DNA of 64,000 nt from Prosthecomicrobium pneumaticum (GTDB lineage Bacteria > Pseudomonadota > Alphaproteobacteria > Rhizobiales > Kaistiaceae): the NCBI RefSeq assembly GCF_014199915.1, contig NZ_JACHOO010000012.1:35421-99420 (forward strand), read 5' to 3'. Below are positions 1-8,600 of this stretch, in pieces. The translations under genes and the position numbers were made by a program. The stretch's first letter is position 1; each line of letters starts with the position of its first letter. The notes below the pieces were generated by a model that was not told where the DNA came from, did not search any database, and saw nothing but the letters and a program-made list of their open reading frames with translations.

Positions 1-1052
1 TCGCGGCGGTAATGCGTCTTGATGCGGCGATCGCGCGCTCCGTAGGAGCGAAGGATATCGTGGACGCTCCCATCGGTCGACGCATCGTCCGAAATGCAGA
101 TCTCGAAATTCTGGTAGAGCTGAGAATAAAGAGATTCGATCGCCCTGATCAGGAAGGGGGCGGGCGTATTGTAAACCGGGATCAGCACAGAGATGAACGG
201 CAACTGCGCCTGCGCCGTTTCGAGCCGCCGTCTCAGGGATGTTTCCTGCCTGAGGTTCCAGCGCGTCGCCTGGAGATAGGCTTCGTAACGATCGCCGCTG
301 TTGGCGCTGCGCCAGGCGATCAGTCCTTCCTTCCGCCCGTGGGTGATGTAATGCCCGCAAGGTTCCATTCCTGACGCGGCAACATCCGGATTGTACTCGA
401 GATAATGTCTGACGCTGAACGCGGGGCTCGGATCACGAAGTTCTTTCCAGCCGAACTGAATATAATGCTCCAATGGATTGACATTCGCTGATTTTACATC
501 ATTATAAGTGTCTAGGTACCAATTGACATCGAAGTGCGGGCTCGGATTGCGCCCTTCCTTCCAGCCGTGCTCCATGAAATGCAAATAGGGGTCCAATCCC
601 GCATTTTGTAGGTCGGGATTTGTGGCGCGATACCAGTCCTCGTCGAAGAGTGGACCGGACCGGAGAGGGGGTTCCGCCGGAGGAGCCGGGTCCGGAACGA
701 CGAGATGCTCGGCGGCCGGGTCAAGGCCGGAGCCTGGACCGGGCGCGGCGGCGAACGCCGTCGCGGCGGGAGAGGAGGGAGGTGATGGCGCGGCGTCGTC
801 CTCCCCCGATATCGGCCGTTTCATGCGGTGCTTGTTGCGGTAGTTGCGCCGCTTGGCGTGGTTGAGGGGGTGTCGGAAGGCGGCGCGGATCGCGAGCCGC
901 GCGCCATCGGCCGAAACGAGGCGTCGCAGGGGATGGGTCGGCTCGAGCGTACCCACCTCCTGCTCCGTCGCGCCAACCGCTCTTTCAGCGTCCGGCCCCG
1001 TGCCGTCCCGGTCATGCTGCCCTTGCGCGATATCGCCGATGGAGCGGGCCAA
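1..1052 (-). CDS. Family 2 glycosyltransferase with N-terminal sugar-transferase-associated repeats (partial, runs off left edge)
   Basis: Reading the minus strand, the frame is open from the left edge to about 1236. From the ATG at 824 it encodes three imperfect repeats of about 38 residues, with cores such as FDVNWYLDTYNDVKSANVNP and HFMEHGWKEGRNPSP, then a short helical linker. A GT-A nucleotide-sugar domain follows, beginning PFISVLIPVYNTP and continuing FEICISDDASTDGS before the window ends. Such proteins build surface polysaccharide from NDP-sugars at the cytoplasmic membrane. The ATG at 824 lacks a ribosome-binding site. The in-frame sequence upstream looks coding and basic (LNHAKRRNYRNKHR), so I place the start at a TTG at 1052 preceded by GAGAG. 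The true start is uncertain. GC between about 400 and 620 is far below the rest of the window, which suggests horizontal origin. Confidence 0.75.
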   Translation of the reverse strand, partial: MARSIGDIAQGQHDRDGTGPDAERAVGATEQEVGTLEPTHPLRRLVSADGARLAIRAAFRHPLNHAKRRNYRNKHRMKRPISGEDDAAPSPPSSPAATAFAAAPGPGSGLDPAAEHLVVPDPAPPAEPPLRSGPLFDEDWYRATNPDLQNAGLDPYLHFMEHGWKEGRNPSPHFDVNWYLDTYNDVKSANVNPLEHYIQFGWKELRDPSPAFSVRHYLEYNPDVAASGMEPCGHYITHGRKEGLIAWRSANSGDRYEAYLQATRWNLRQETSLRRRLETAQAQLPFISVLIPVYNTPAPFLIRAIESLYSQLYQNFEICISDDASTDGSVHDILRSYGARDRRIKTHYRR

Positions 1053-1096
1053 TTCTGCTCTCTCGTCCTTCGTCGCGTGCGATCCGCCGATTTCGA

Positions 1097-1330
1097 TCAG
1101 CAAGAGGGGGTTTCCGCAGCTTCTTCGGCTGGCGGGCGGCGGCCGCTTCGGCTCCTGATCGCAGGCCCTATGGAGGGCGGCGAAAGTACAGAGCCACAAG
1201 CGGCTTCGGATATGCTGCGGGCATAGGCCTCGATGCCCTCAACGCAAGGGAGGCCGGGCAAGGCCCGATCCTCCCAGAACGCATCCCGACGTTCATCCGC
1301 ACAGCGAATGGCCTCGAAACGATCGACCAT
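1097..1330 (-). CDS. Short hypothetical ORF, possibly the frameshifted 5' end of the glycosyltransferase gene
   Basis: An ATG at 1330 has a strong ribosome-binding site (GAGGGGG about 9 bases upstream). It opens a 77-residue frame starting MVDRFEAIRCADERRDAFWE. The first 45 or so residues look like real protein; the last 30 become Ser/Pro/Arg-rich, as expected when a frame has slipped. The frame overlaps the open upstream extension of the glycosyltransferase frame, which is offset by one base. A single-base indel between about 1100 and 1235 would join the two into one longer protein. I do not recognise the sequence. It may be a small gene, the true start of a broken gene, or a sequencing error. 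Confidence 0.35.
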   Translation of the reverse strand: MVDRFEAIRCADERRDAFWEDRALPGLPCVEGIEAYARSISEAACGSVLSPPSIGPAIRSRSGRRPPAEEAAETPSC

Positions 1331-1647
1331 GATGAATCGCCCCCTCGTGAGACGATCGTAGCGAGAGGCCTGGCGCGTCGCCAGCGTCAGGCAGCCGCGG
1401 CCGTGGCGGTCGCGTCGCCGGCCCGCATTGCCGTCGGGCCGGGGCGGCACCCGGGGGCCGCCCGCTCGATGACGGCGGAGCGTGGCAGCAGGTCGGCGAC
1501 GCGACGCCTCGGCGCTCATCGGGCGGCGGCATCCAGAAGGGAGCGCCGACCAAGGCTCGACTGTGCAGCGTGAACGGGGGAGCGGGCAGGCTATGGCAGC
1601 CTGGCCGCAGTAGAGACGAAACGGGACGGCCCGTCAGCAAAGCCAGC

Positions 1648-1679
1648 GGCTCTGGTGTCAGAGCATCGACACCAGAGCC
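1648..1679 (-). terminator. Perfect 11-bp hairpin downstream of tRNA-Lys
   Basis: GGCTCTGGTGT and ACACCAGAGCC pair perfectly around a 10-base loop, about 20 bases beyond the tRNA 3' end on the minus strand. No T-run follows, so a processing or Rho-assisted end is as likely as an intrinsic terminator. Confidence 0.35.
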
Positions 1680-1699
1680 TGCCAAGCCCTTGAAAGGTT

Positions 1700-1775
<76 letters not shown>

Positions 1776-1810
1776 GCCGGCACCGGCGCGGCCGGTGCGG
1801 AACGGGCGGG

Positions 1811-1839
1811 TAATTAGCAAAGGCCTTCCGGTCTGTCCA
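1811..1839 (-). promoter_or_regulatory. Sigma-70-type promoter of tRNA-Lys
   Basis: On the minus strand, TGGACA (1839-1834) and TAATTA (1816-1811) are separated by exactly 17 bases and lie about 36 bases upstream of the mature tRNA 5' end. This is a good match to the vegetative consensus and well placed for a tRNA gene. Confidence 0.6.
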
Positions 1840-1881
1840 CCCCTTCGCGGTGCCGCATCACCGCTTTTACGAAACGGCGTT

Positions 1882-4800
1882 TCAGGCCCGTTCCGCCGCG
1901 GGTGCCGCCGCCTCGGCGAGAACCTGCTCCGAGAGCGCCCGGTGGTCGATCTTGCCGGTGCCGAGGAGGGGCAGCGCATCGACCGTGAGGATCGTGCGCG
2001 GCATAGCGAGTTCAGGCAGGCCGCGGGTTCGCGCGAGCCGGCGGAAGGTTTCCGCGTCGGTGCCCGGCCGTTCCGTGACGAGCACCACCTCTTCGCCTTT
2101 CCGCGCATGCGGCACGGCGAGGGCGGCGTGGCCGTGTTCCGGCCAGAGCTCGGCCGCCACCGCCTCGACCGCGGCGAGCGACACCATCTCGCCGCCGACC
2201 TTGGCGAATCGCCGCGCCCGGCCGGCGATGGTGACGAAGCCGTCCGAATCGATCGTCACGATGTCGCCGGTATCGTGGAAGCCGTCGGCCGGCGGCTCGA
2301 GCACGCCCGGCGCCGCGGCGCGCAGATAGCCGCGCATGACGTTCGGTCCGCGCACCATCAGCCTTCCGCCCTCGGCGAGCCCGTCCACCGGCGCGAGCCG
2401 CGCCTCGATGCCGGGCAGCAGCCGGCCGACCGAGCCGGGGCGATTCGCCATCGGCGTGTTGATGGCGATCACCGGCGCGGTCTCGGTCGTGCCGTAGCCC
2501 TCGAGAATGCGCAGGCCGAAGCGCTCCGACCACACGCGGCGGGTCTCGGGCCGGACCCGCTCGGCGCCGGCGAAGACATAGCGGATCGAATAGAAATCAT
2601 AGGCGTGCGCCATCCGCGCATAGCCCGTCAGGAAGGTGTCGGTGCCGAGCAGGATGGTGGCGTTCACGCCATAGGCGATCTCCGGCACGATCCGGTAGTG
2701 CAGCGGCGAGGGGTAGAGCACCGTCTTCACCCCGGCGAAGAGCGGCAGCAGCGTGCCGATCGACAGGCCGAAGGCATGGAAGAGGGGAAGGGCGTTGAGG
2801 ACGACATCCTCGCCGCCGAAATCGATCACCGCGCTCGCCTGAAAGCGGTTCGCCTGGATCGCCCGGTGCGACAGCGACACGCCCTTCGGCACGCCCTCCG
2901 AGCCGGAGGTGAAGAGCACCACCGCCTCGTCCCCGGCGTCGCGGCTCGCCCCGGCCCGCCGGGCGAAGAAGAGCGGCGCGCGGGCCGCGAGCGCCGCGGC
3001 GAGCCGGGCGCGCCGGCCGATCGCGTCGCGCAGGTCCTCGAGATAGACGACCCGCGCATCCCGTTCGAGCGCCGCCAGCAGCGTGCCGAGCCGCGCCTGT
3101 TCGACGAAGCGGCGCGAGGTGACGACGGTGCGGATCTCGGCCGCCGCGAGCGCCGCGGCAATGCCCGCCGCGCCGGCCGTGAAGTTGAGCATGGCCGGAA
3201 CCCGGCCGGTCGCCTGCAGGGCGAAGAAGGCGACGACGGTCGGGATGGCGTTCGGCAGCAGGAGGCCGATCCGCTCGCCCCGCCGCGACAGGGCGGCGAG
3301 CGGCCGGCCGAGCGCGAAGGCGCCGGCGATCAGCCGTCGGTAGCCGACCGGCGCCGCGGCGATGTCATCGAGCACGGCGCGGCTGCCGGCGCGCTTCGCC
3401 GCGGCGACGAGCGAATCGAAGAGCGGCGTGTCGATCGGGCTGGTCGCGAACACCATCTCGACCATCAGCGCCTGCAGGCGACGGCCCGCTTCGGCGCGGC
3501 GGCGGCGGCCGACCAGCCCCTCGGCGAGCGCCATCGGCCGCGGCGGCAGCACGGTCAGCCGGATCGACGGAAAGAGCCGGCGGCGCACCTTGCCCTTCAG
3601 CCGCGAGACGATCGAATATTGCGCGCCCTCGATGCGGATGGGGATCACCGGCACGTCGGCGAGCGCGGCGATCAGCGCCGGGCCGTCATAGACCTTCATC
3701 AGCGCGCCGGTGACGGTGATCCGGCCCTCGGGGAAGATGACGAGGCGCTGGCCGGCCTGGACCCGTTTCACCATCGCGCGGATGGCGAAGGGGCTCGTCG
3801 GATCGACCGGCACGAGATCGAAGAACAGGAAGGCCGGGCGGACCCACCAGCGCTTCGCGATGTGGGTGTTGATGGCGAAGACGGGCCGGCCGGGCAGCAG
3901 GCAGCCGATCAGCACGGCGTCGAGGAAGGAGGTGTGGTTGGCGACGACGACGGCCGGGCCGTCGCCCTCGCCGTAATGCGCGAGGCCCTCCACCCGGGCG
4001 CGGAAGAGGAGCTTCAGGAGCCGCGCGCCGAGCCCCTTGATCGCCTCCTGCGGCATCAGCCGGAGGCAGATCAGCGCGACGATCACATTGGCGAGGCCGA
4101 GCAGGACGAGGAGCGCCGGCGTCGACAGCCCGACCGCGAGGCCGACCGCGGCGAGGATGGTGCCGCCGACCATCAGCGCGGCATTGAGGATGTTGTTGCC
4201 GGCGATCGCCGCGGAGAGTTCGTGTCGCTCGGCGCGGGTCTGCAGCAGCGCATAGAGCGGCACGGTGAAGAGGCCGCCGCCGAAGGCGACGAGCATCAGG
4301 TCGACGACGACGCGCCAGCCGGCGAGATGGCCGAGAAAGGCCGCCGCGCCGATCGGCCCGCCGGCGGAGAGGCCCGGAACATGACCGGCGGCGACCGCGA
4401 GATCGACCATGCCGATCGCCATCAGGAGCGCGCCGACGGGCGTGTGGCGGCCGGAGATCCGCCCGGCGAGGAGCTTTGCCGCGCCGGCCGAGCCCGCGCC
4501 GATGCCCACCACGAAGGCGCCGACGAGGATGTTGGCGACGATCTCGTCGACCTCGAGCGTCGTGCGGGCGAATTCCGGGAACACGCTCATCACGATCAGC
4601 CCGACCATCCAGAACCAGGAGATGCCGAGCGTGGCGAGGAAGGTAGTGCGGTTGCGGCGGACCGCGGCGAGCGCCGCGCCGCTCGTCTCGACGAAGGAGA
4701 AGGAGAGCGGCGGGGCGTCGGCGGCGGGCGGGGCCGGTGGCACGAGGAAGGCGGCGACCGTGCCGATCACGGCGACGACGATCAGGCCGGCGACGGCGAC

Positions 4801-5352
4801 CGCCTCGCCGCCGAGCCCGATCGCGAGGCCGCCGAACAGCGTGCCGCAGAGCACGGCGACGAAGGTCGAACCTTCGAAGAGGGCGTTCGCGGCAATCAGC
4901 CGGTCCGGTCCGACGAGCCGCGGCAGCAGGGCGTATTTCGCCGGGCCGAAGAGGGTCGACTGCGTCGCATAGAGGAACAGGCCGAGCAAAGCGAGCGGCG
5001 CCGAGCCGATCAGCAGCGCCGTGCCCGAAAGGAGCGCGAGGCCGACCTCCGCGACGCGCGTCCAGCGCACCACCTTCGCCTTGTCGACCGCGTCGTTGAG
5101 CCGGCCGGAGAAGCCGGAGAACAGGAAATAGGGCAACATGAACACCGCGCCCGACAGCGTCACGCTCACCTGCGGCGAGAGGCCGAACAGGCTCGCGCCG
5201 CGATAGGCGACCATGAAGCCGAGCGCGCTCTTCAGAACGTTGTCGGCGAAGGCGCCGAAGAACTGCACGACGAACAGCGCGAGGAAGCCCGGCAGGCGGA
5301 TCAGCGGGACGTCGGAGGGCGGCGAGGAGGCATCTGCGGCGATGTCGGCCAT
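1882..5352 (-). CDS. aas: MFS transporter / 1-acyl-glycerophosphate acyltransferase / acyl-AMP ligase fusion (LplT-Aas type)
   Basis: This 1156-residue protein joins three modules. Residues 1-420 are a 12-helix MFS (LplT-like) lysophospholipid flippase domain. About 460-640 is a PlsC acyltransferase with NHTSFLD near 474 and FPEGR near 541. About 660-1150 is an AMP-binding acyl-ACP/acyl-CoA ligase with LFTSGSEGVPKG near 811 and GYGTTETAPV near 952. Known members import and re-acylate lysophosphatidylethanolamine at the inner membrane. I chose the ATG at 5352 (MADIAADASS); the open frame extends to 5430, but that stretch is basic, non-membrane sequence lying in the promoter region. The gene diverges from a TetR-type gene 160 bases away, with a perfect dyad between them, so repression by that protein is likely. 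Enterobacteria split these functions over two genes. Confidence 0.93.
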   Translation of the reverse strand: MADIAADASSPPSDVPLIRLPGFLALFVVQFFGAFADNVLKSALGFMVAYRGASLFGLSPQVSVTLSGAVFMLPYFLFSGFSGRLNDAVDKAKVVRWTRVAEVGLALLSGTALLIGSAPLALLGLFLYATQSTLFGPAKYALLPRLVGPDRLIAANALFEGSTFVAVLCGTLFGGLAIGLGGEAVAVAGLIVVAVIGTVAAFLVPPAPPAADAPPLSFSFVETSGAALAAVRRNRTTFLATLGISWFWMVGLIVMSVFPEFARTTLEVDEIVANILVGAFVVGIGAGSAGAAKLLAGRISGRHTPVGALLMAIGMVDLAVAAGHVPGLSAGGPIGAAAFLGHLAGWRVVVDLMLVAFGGGLFTVPLYALLQTRAERHELSAAIAGNNILNAALMVGGTILAAVGLAVGLSTPALLVLLGLANVIVALICLRLMPQEAIKGLGARLLKLLFRARVEGLAHYGEGDGPAVVVANHTSFLDAVLIGCLLPGRPVFAINTHIAKRWWVRPAFLFFDLVPVDPTSPFAIRAMVKRVQAGQRLVIFPEGRITVTGALMKVYDGPALIAALADVPVIPIRIEGAQYSIVSRLKGKVRRRLFPSIRLTVLPPRPMALAEGLVGRRRRAEAGRRLQALMVEMVFATSPIDTPLFDSLVAAAKRAGSRAVLDDIAAAPVGYRRLIAGAFALGRPLAALSRRGERIGLLLPNAIPTVVAFFALQATGRVPAMLNFTAGAAGIAAALAAAEIRTVVTSRRFVEQARLGTLLAALERDARVVYLEDLRDAIGRRARLAAALAARAPLFFARRAGASRDAGDEAVVLFTSGSEGVPKGVSLSHRAIQANRFQASAVIDFGGEDVVLNALPLFHAFGLSIGTLLPLFAGVKTVLYPSPLHYRIVPEIAYGVNATILLGTDTFLTGYARMAHAYDFYSIRYVFAGAERVRPETRRVWSERFGLRILEGYGTTETAPVIAINTPMANRPGSVGRLLPGIEARLAPVDGLAEGGRLMVRGPNVMRGYLRAAAPGVLEPPADGFHDTGDIVTIDSDGFVTIAGRARRFAKVGGEMVSLAAVEAVAAELWPEHGHAALAVPHARKGEEVVLVTERPGTDAETFRRLARTRGLPELAMPRTILTVDALPLLGTGKIDHRALSEQVLAEAAAPAAERA

Positions 5353-5449
5353 GGCGGATCCCGGGAGAGACCGGAAGCGTCGCGCCATTGCGGGGCGGAA
5401 GCAAGCCGGTGACAATTGATCGATGTTCAATTTCTCTCCTAGCAGAGTT

Positions 5450-5464
5450 TTGAACGGCGTTCAA
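5450..5464. promoter_or_regulatory. Probable TetR-type operator between aas and tetR
   Basis: TTGAACGGCGTTCAA is a perfect 6-bp inverted repeat around a 3-base centre, 48 bases before the tetR ATG. A half site TGTTCAA lies at 5424-5430. On the minus strand the dyad supplies a candidate -35 (TTGAAC) 17 bases from TAGGAG, so a bound repressor would block aas transcription. Confidence 0.6.
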
Positions 5465-5511
5465 TATGTGCTACGACGCGCGTCGGGGCGCATTGCGGGG
5501 CGGGAGAGAGC

Positions 5512-6105
5512 ATGGCGCGACGCAACGATCATTCGCCGGACGAGCTGCGCCGGCTGGCGCTCGATGCGGCACGCCGCCTCGTCGCCGAGGAGGGGCTGCG
5601 CGGCCTCACGGTACGCCGTGTCGCGGAGCGCATCGGCTATGCCCCCGGCACGCTCTACAATCTTTTCGCCAATCTCGACGAACTGGTGCTGCGGCTGAAC
5701 GCCGAGACCCTCGACCGCATGGCCGAAGCGCTCGCCGCGGCTGCGGCCTGTCCACCCATGGAGCGGGCGGCGGCACTGGTCGAGGCCTATTTCGACCGGA
5801 TCGAGGCCGAGCCCTTCGCCTGGGGGGTGCTCTTCGAGCACCGGCTGCCGGCCGGCACGGCGCTGCCGGACTGGTACGGCGCGCGGCTCGACCGGCTGAT
5901 CGGCATCGCGGTCGCCGCGCTCGAGCCCTTGATGACGGCCTGGCCGGTGCTCGAGCGGCGCCGTGCCATCGTCGCCATGTGGGCCGGGCTGCACGGCATC
6001 TCGACGCTCGCCGTCGGCTCGAAGCTCGCGCTCGTCGGTCCCGGCGATCCGCGCGCGCTCGGCCGCCTGCTCGTGTCGCGCGTCATCGCCGCGGGGCCGC
6101 CCTGA
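5512..6105 (+). CDS. TetR/AcrR family transcriptional regulator
   Basis: The 197-residue length is typical of TetR repressors. The N-terminal helix-turn-helix spans roughly residues 25-55 (GLRGLTVRRVAERIGYAPGT, then LYNLFANLDEL). The remainder is the helical ligand/dimer domain, with a family-specific C-terminal part containing WGVLFEHRLP and MWAGLHGIS. The ATG at 5512 follows GGGAGAGAG. Because it diverges from the acyltransferase/ligase gene, with a dyad in the gap, it probably controls both itself and that lipid gene in response to an acyl or lipid ligand. The ligand is inference. Confidence 0.92.
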   Translation: MARRNDHSPDELRRLALDAARRLVAEEGLRGLTVRRVAERIGYAPGTLYNLFANLDELVLRLNAETLDRMAEALAAAAACPPMERAAALVEAYFDRIEAEPFAWGVLFEHRLPAGTALPDWYGARLDRLIGIAVAALEPLMTAWPVLERRRAIVAMWAGLHGISTLAVGSKLALVGPGDPRALGRLLVSRVIAAGPP

Positions 6106-6188
6106 GGCGCGCCGCCGTCTTTGCGCCGCCGTCTTGCGTCGTGCCGGCGCTTGGCGCAGGGTCGCGCCGGGCCGGCGGAGCGACGGGC

Positions 6189-7295
6189 ATGGCGGCGGAT
6201 CGGGCGATGCAAGGGGCGACGGGCGGGGCGACGGCCGAGAGCGCCGCCACCTTGCCGCGATCGCGCTTTCTGCAGCTGGCGCGGCTCGCCGATCCGGCCG
6301 TTCCCGCCGGTGGCGGCGTGCTGGCGCCGCTCGGACCGGATGATCTCGCCGATCTGCTCGCCCGGGCCGATGCGCATGGCGTTGCGCCCCTGGTGCTGCG
6401 CCATCTCGCGGCGCGCCGTGAGCCGGAGGTCGTCGCCCTCTGCGCGCCGTTGCGGGCGCAGGCGGCCGAAGCGGCGGAGCGTGCGGCACGGCTGCGCAAG
6501 CACGCCGGCATCCTCGTCGCGCGCCTGCGCGCCCACCGGCTGCCGGCCGTGCCGGTCGGCGGCACGGTGTTCGCCCGCCGCCTCTATGCGGACCCGGTGC
6601 TGCGGCCGCACGACGAAATCCGCCTTCTCCTGCCGAAGGGCGTGATCAAGGCGGTCGAGCACGAGCTCTCCGATCTCGGCTTCGGCATCGCGCCCTATCA
6701 GAAGGGATGGGAGCGGCTCGATCGCTTCTGGACGCACGCGGCCGAACCCTCGGTCGGCGTCCGCCTGCTCGGCGACCTGGTGCCCTCGCCGCGGCTGCGC
6801 CGGCACGTGACGCTCGACTATGCGGCGATCGCCGGCGAGGAGGGGCCGACCGCGGCGGAACGGCCGGCGCGCCTGCTCGCGGTCGCGGCGGTGACCGCGA
6901 CCGTCGATGGTCCGTTCGGGCGGCTGATCCAGCTCGTCGACGTGCTGCAGGCCGCCCGCGGCGTGCGCAGCGCCCTCGAGGAACTGGCGCTCGACCGGCT
7001 CGCCGAGAAGACGGGCGCCCGCACCGCGATCGTCGCCGCGCTCGACCTTTCGGCCCGCGTCTTCGGCGATCGCCAGCCCGCCGCGCTCGCCGCGGCGCTC
7101 GGCCACAGCCGCTACACCCAGCTCGCGCGGCGGCTGCTCGATCCCGGCGCGATCGCCGAGCCGGCGGCCGAGGATGCCGCGGCGCCCGGCTGGCGGCGCG
7201 CGGCGTTCCGCTTCCTGCTGACGCGCACGCCGCGCCGCCCTGCCGTCTCGCCTTCGAGCCCCGGCAATGCTATCGCTTCGAAGCGGACAGTCTGA
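6189..7295 (+). CDS. Nucleotidyltransferase-like (PF14907 type) protein with a degenerate active site
   Basis: The protein has 368 residues. The layout recalls the uncharacterised nucleotidyltransferase family: a helical N-terminus (FLQLARLADPAVP), a paired-helix stretch (VAPLVLRHLAARREPEVV), and then the place where the family has a KG...LRPxxDIDLL core. Here that core reads PVGGTVFARRLYADPVLRPH followed by DEIRLLLP, so the lysine and the second acidic metal ligand are missing. Activity is therefore doubtful. The start at 6189 has GGAG 9 bases upstream; the frame is open further 5', but that sequence is a shadow of tetR. It precedes the Crp-type gene by 14 bases and is probably co-transcribed with it. 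Confidence 0.65.
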   Translation: MAADRAMQGATGGATAESAATLPRSRFLQLARLADPAVPAGGGVLAPLGPDDLADLLARADAHGVAPLVLRHLAARREPEVVALCAPLRAQAAEAAERAARLRKHAGILVARLRAHRLPAVPVGGTVFARRLYADPVLRPHDEIRLLLPKGVIKAVEHELSDLGFGIAPYQKGWERLDRFWTHAAEPSVGVRLLGDLVPSPRLRRHVTLDYAAIAGEEGPTAAERPARLLAVAAVTATVDGPFGRLIQLVDVLQAARGVRSALEELALDRLAEKTGARTAIVAALDLSARVFGDRQPAALAAALGHSRYTQLARRLLDPGAIAEPAAEDAAAPGWRRAAFRFLLTRTPRRPAVSPSSPGNAIASKRTV

Positions 7296-7309
7296 ACGAG
7301 GGGCGCGGC

Positions 7310-7990
7310 GTGCAGACGGCGGATATCGCGGCGGCGCTCGCGCGGACGAGTTTCTTCGGCGGGCTCGACAAGGCGGACCTTCATCGGCTCGCGCAGATCA
7401 CGCGCGTCTCGAGCTATCCGGCCGAGCACATCCTGTTCCATCAGGGTGACGAGTCGGACGGGCTCTATTGCGTCGTCGACGGCATCATCCGCATCTTCCT
7501 CACCGCCGATGACGGCCGGGAGATCACCATCCAGCTGTTCGAGGAGGGCGAGATCATCGGCGAGATCGCGCTGCTCGACGGGCTGCCGCGCAGCGCCGGC
7601 GCCGCCACATTGACCGCCGCGACGGTCGTCTTCGTGCCGCGCCAGCCCTTCCTCAACCTGCTCGATTCCTCCTCCGGCATCCAGATGGAGATCATCCTCA
7701 GCCTCTGCGAGCGACTGCGGCAGACCAATGAGCAGGTCAACCGCGCGGTGTTCCAGGATCTGCGGCAGCGGTTGCTCGTGCTGCTGCGCCAGCTCGCGCT
7801 GATCCATGGCCGGATCGAGAAGGACATGGCGGTGGTCGAGCTCGATCTGACCCAGGGCACGCTGGCGCAGTTGCTCGGCGCCAGCCGCGAGGCGGTCAAC
7901 AAGCAGATCCGCGCCCTCATCAAGGAGGGCAAGCTGTCGGTCGACGGCCATCGCCTGCTCGTCCACCGCTCGGCGGTCCGCGAGGCCTGA
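7310..7990 (+). CDS. Crp/Fnr family transcriptional regulator
   Basis: Translation from the GTG at 7310 (GAGGGG 7 bases upstream) gives 226 residues, the normal family length. Residues about 20-130 form the cyclic-nucleotide-binding beta-roll (ILFHQGDESDGLYCVVDGII, then GEIIGEIALLDGLPRSAGAAT). A long dimer helix follows, then a winged helix-turn-helix (TQGTLAQLLGASREAVNKQI). The GEIxLxDxxPRSA segment resembles a true Crp phosphate-binding cassette, and there are no Fnr-type N-terminal cysteines. A cAMP-like ligand is plausible but unproven. The gene is the second of a pair with the nucleotidyltransferase-like gene and converges on the GNAT gene. Confidence 0.9.
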   Translation: MQTADIAAALARTSFFGGLDKADLHRLAQITRVSSYPAEHILFHQGDESDGLYCVVDGIIRIFLTADDGREITIQLFEEGEIIGEIALLDGLPRSAGAATLTAATVVFVPRQPFLNLLDSSSGIQMEIILSLCERLRQTNEQVNRAVFQDLRQRLLVLLRQLALIHGRIEKDMAVVELDLTQGTLAQLLGASREAVNKQIRALIKEGKLSVDGHRLLVHRSAVREA

Positions 7991-7997
7991 GCCGGCC

Positions 7998-8600
7998 TCA
8001 CAGCGTCTTGTTGAGCGCGACGAGGTCGATCGTCGTGCCCTGGCCGAGATCGACCGGCGTGACGATGCCGCTCCGCCATCCGGCCTTCTGGAACAGCCGC
8101 GCCGCGTCGCGGGGCGCGAAGGCGGCGAGCGAGCCGACCGCGGCGTGATGCGCCGTCGCCTCGGCGACGGCGAGGAGGCTGCGGCCGAAGCCGCGCTTCT
8201 GCTGCTCCGGCGCGACGAAGAAGCCGACCGCGCAGGGCAGCGCGCCGGTGCCGACCCGCGTCCAGCCGCCCGAGGCGACGAGCCGCTCGCCGATCTCGGC
8301 GACGAAGAAATTGCGCTGCCGGCAGAGCGCGAAGGTCTGCCGCAGATAGCGCTCGACATAGCGCTTGATGGTGAGCGCCCCGAGCGTCTCGCGGCTCGCG
8401 CCGAGCAGGGCGCGCACCTGCAGCGTCGCGAGTTCGGGAAAATCGGCGGGCGTCACGTTGCGGATGCGGGCCTCGGGAAGGCCGTAATAGACGAGGACGG
8501 TCCGGCTGTAGTGGACGGGGTCGAAATCGTCCGACCAGTCGCCGTCATAGCGGGTGCCCGGCATGGCGGTCCTGAAGATCGAGGCGGCGACGGTGGTCAT
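7998..8600 (-). CDS. GNAT family N-acetyltransferase
   Basis: A 200-residue protein with the GNAT acetyl-CoA-binding motif A at VGFFVAPEQQKRGFGRSLLA (Q-x-x-G-x-G type) and a preceding beta strand FFVAEIGERLVASGGW. The start at 8600 has GGAGG 7 bases upstream. The longer open frame to 8684 is rejected because it overlaps a small ORF whose stop overlaps this ATG. The N-terminal 60 residues (DPVHYSRTVLVYYGLPEARI) lie outside the GNAT core. The substrate is unknown. The stop lies 7 bases from the end of the convergent Crp-type gene. Confidence 0.85.
   Translation of the reverse strand: MTTVAASIFRTAMPGTRYDGDWSDDFDPVHYSRTVLVYYGLPEARIRNVTPADFPELATLQVRALLGASRETLGALTIKRYVERYLRQTFALCRQRNFFVAEIGERLVASGGWTRVGTGALPCAVGFFVAPEQQKRGFGRSLLAVAEATAHHAAVGSLAAFAPRDAARLFQKAGWRSGIVTPVDLGQGTTIDLVALNKTL

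Noticed and set aside
1795..5412. A 1205-residue open frame on the plus strand opposite the acyltransferase/ligase fusion
   Set aside because: Extreme Arg/Glu/Ala/Asp content without any domain; an antisense shadow of the real gene.
3686..5464. A 592-residue minus-strand frame overlapping the MFS half of the fusion
   Set aside because: Arg-rich shadow in another frame of the same strand.
5466..6188. 5' part of the long plus-strand open frame leading into the nucleotidyltransferase-like gene
   Set aside because: It is the shifted frame of tetR, with Arg/Gly-rich noise; the real start is at 6189.
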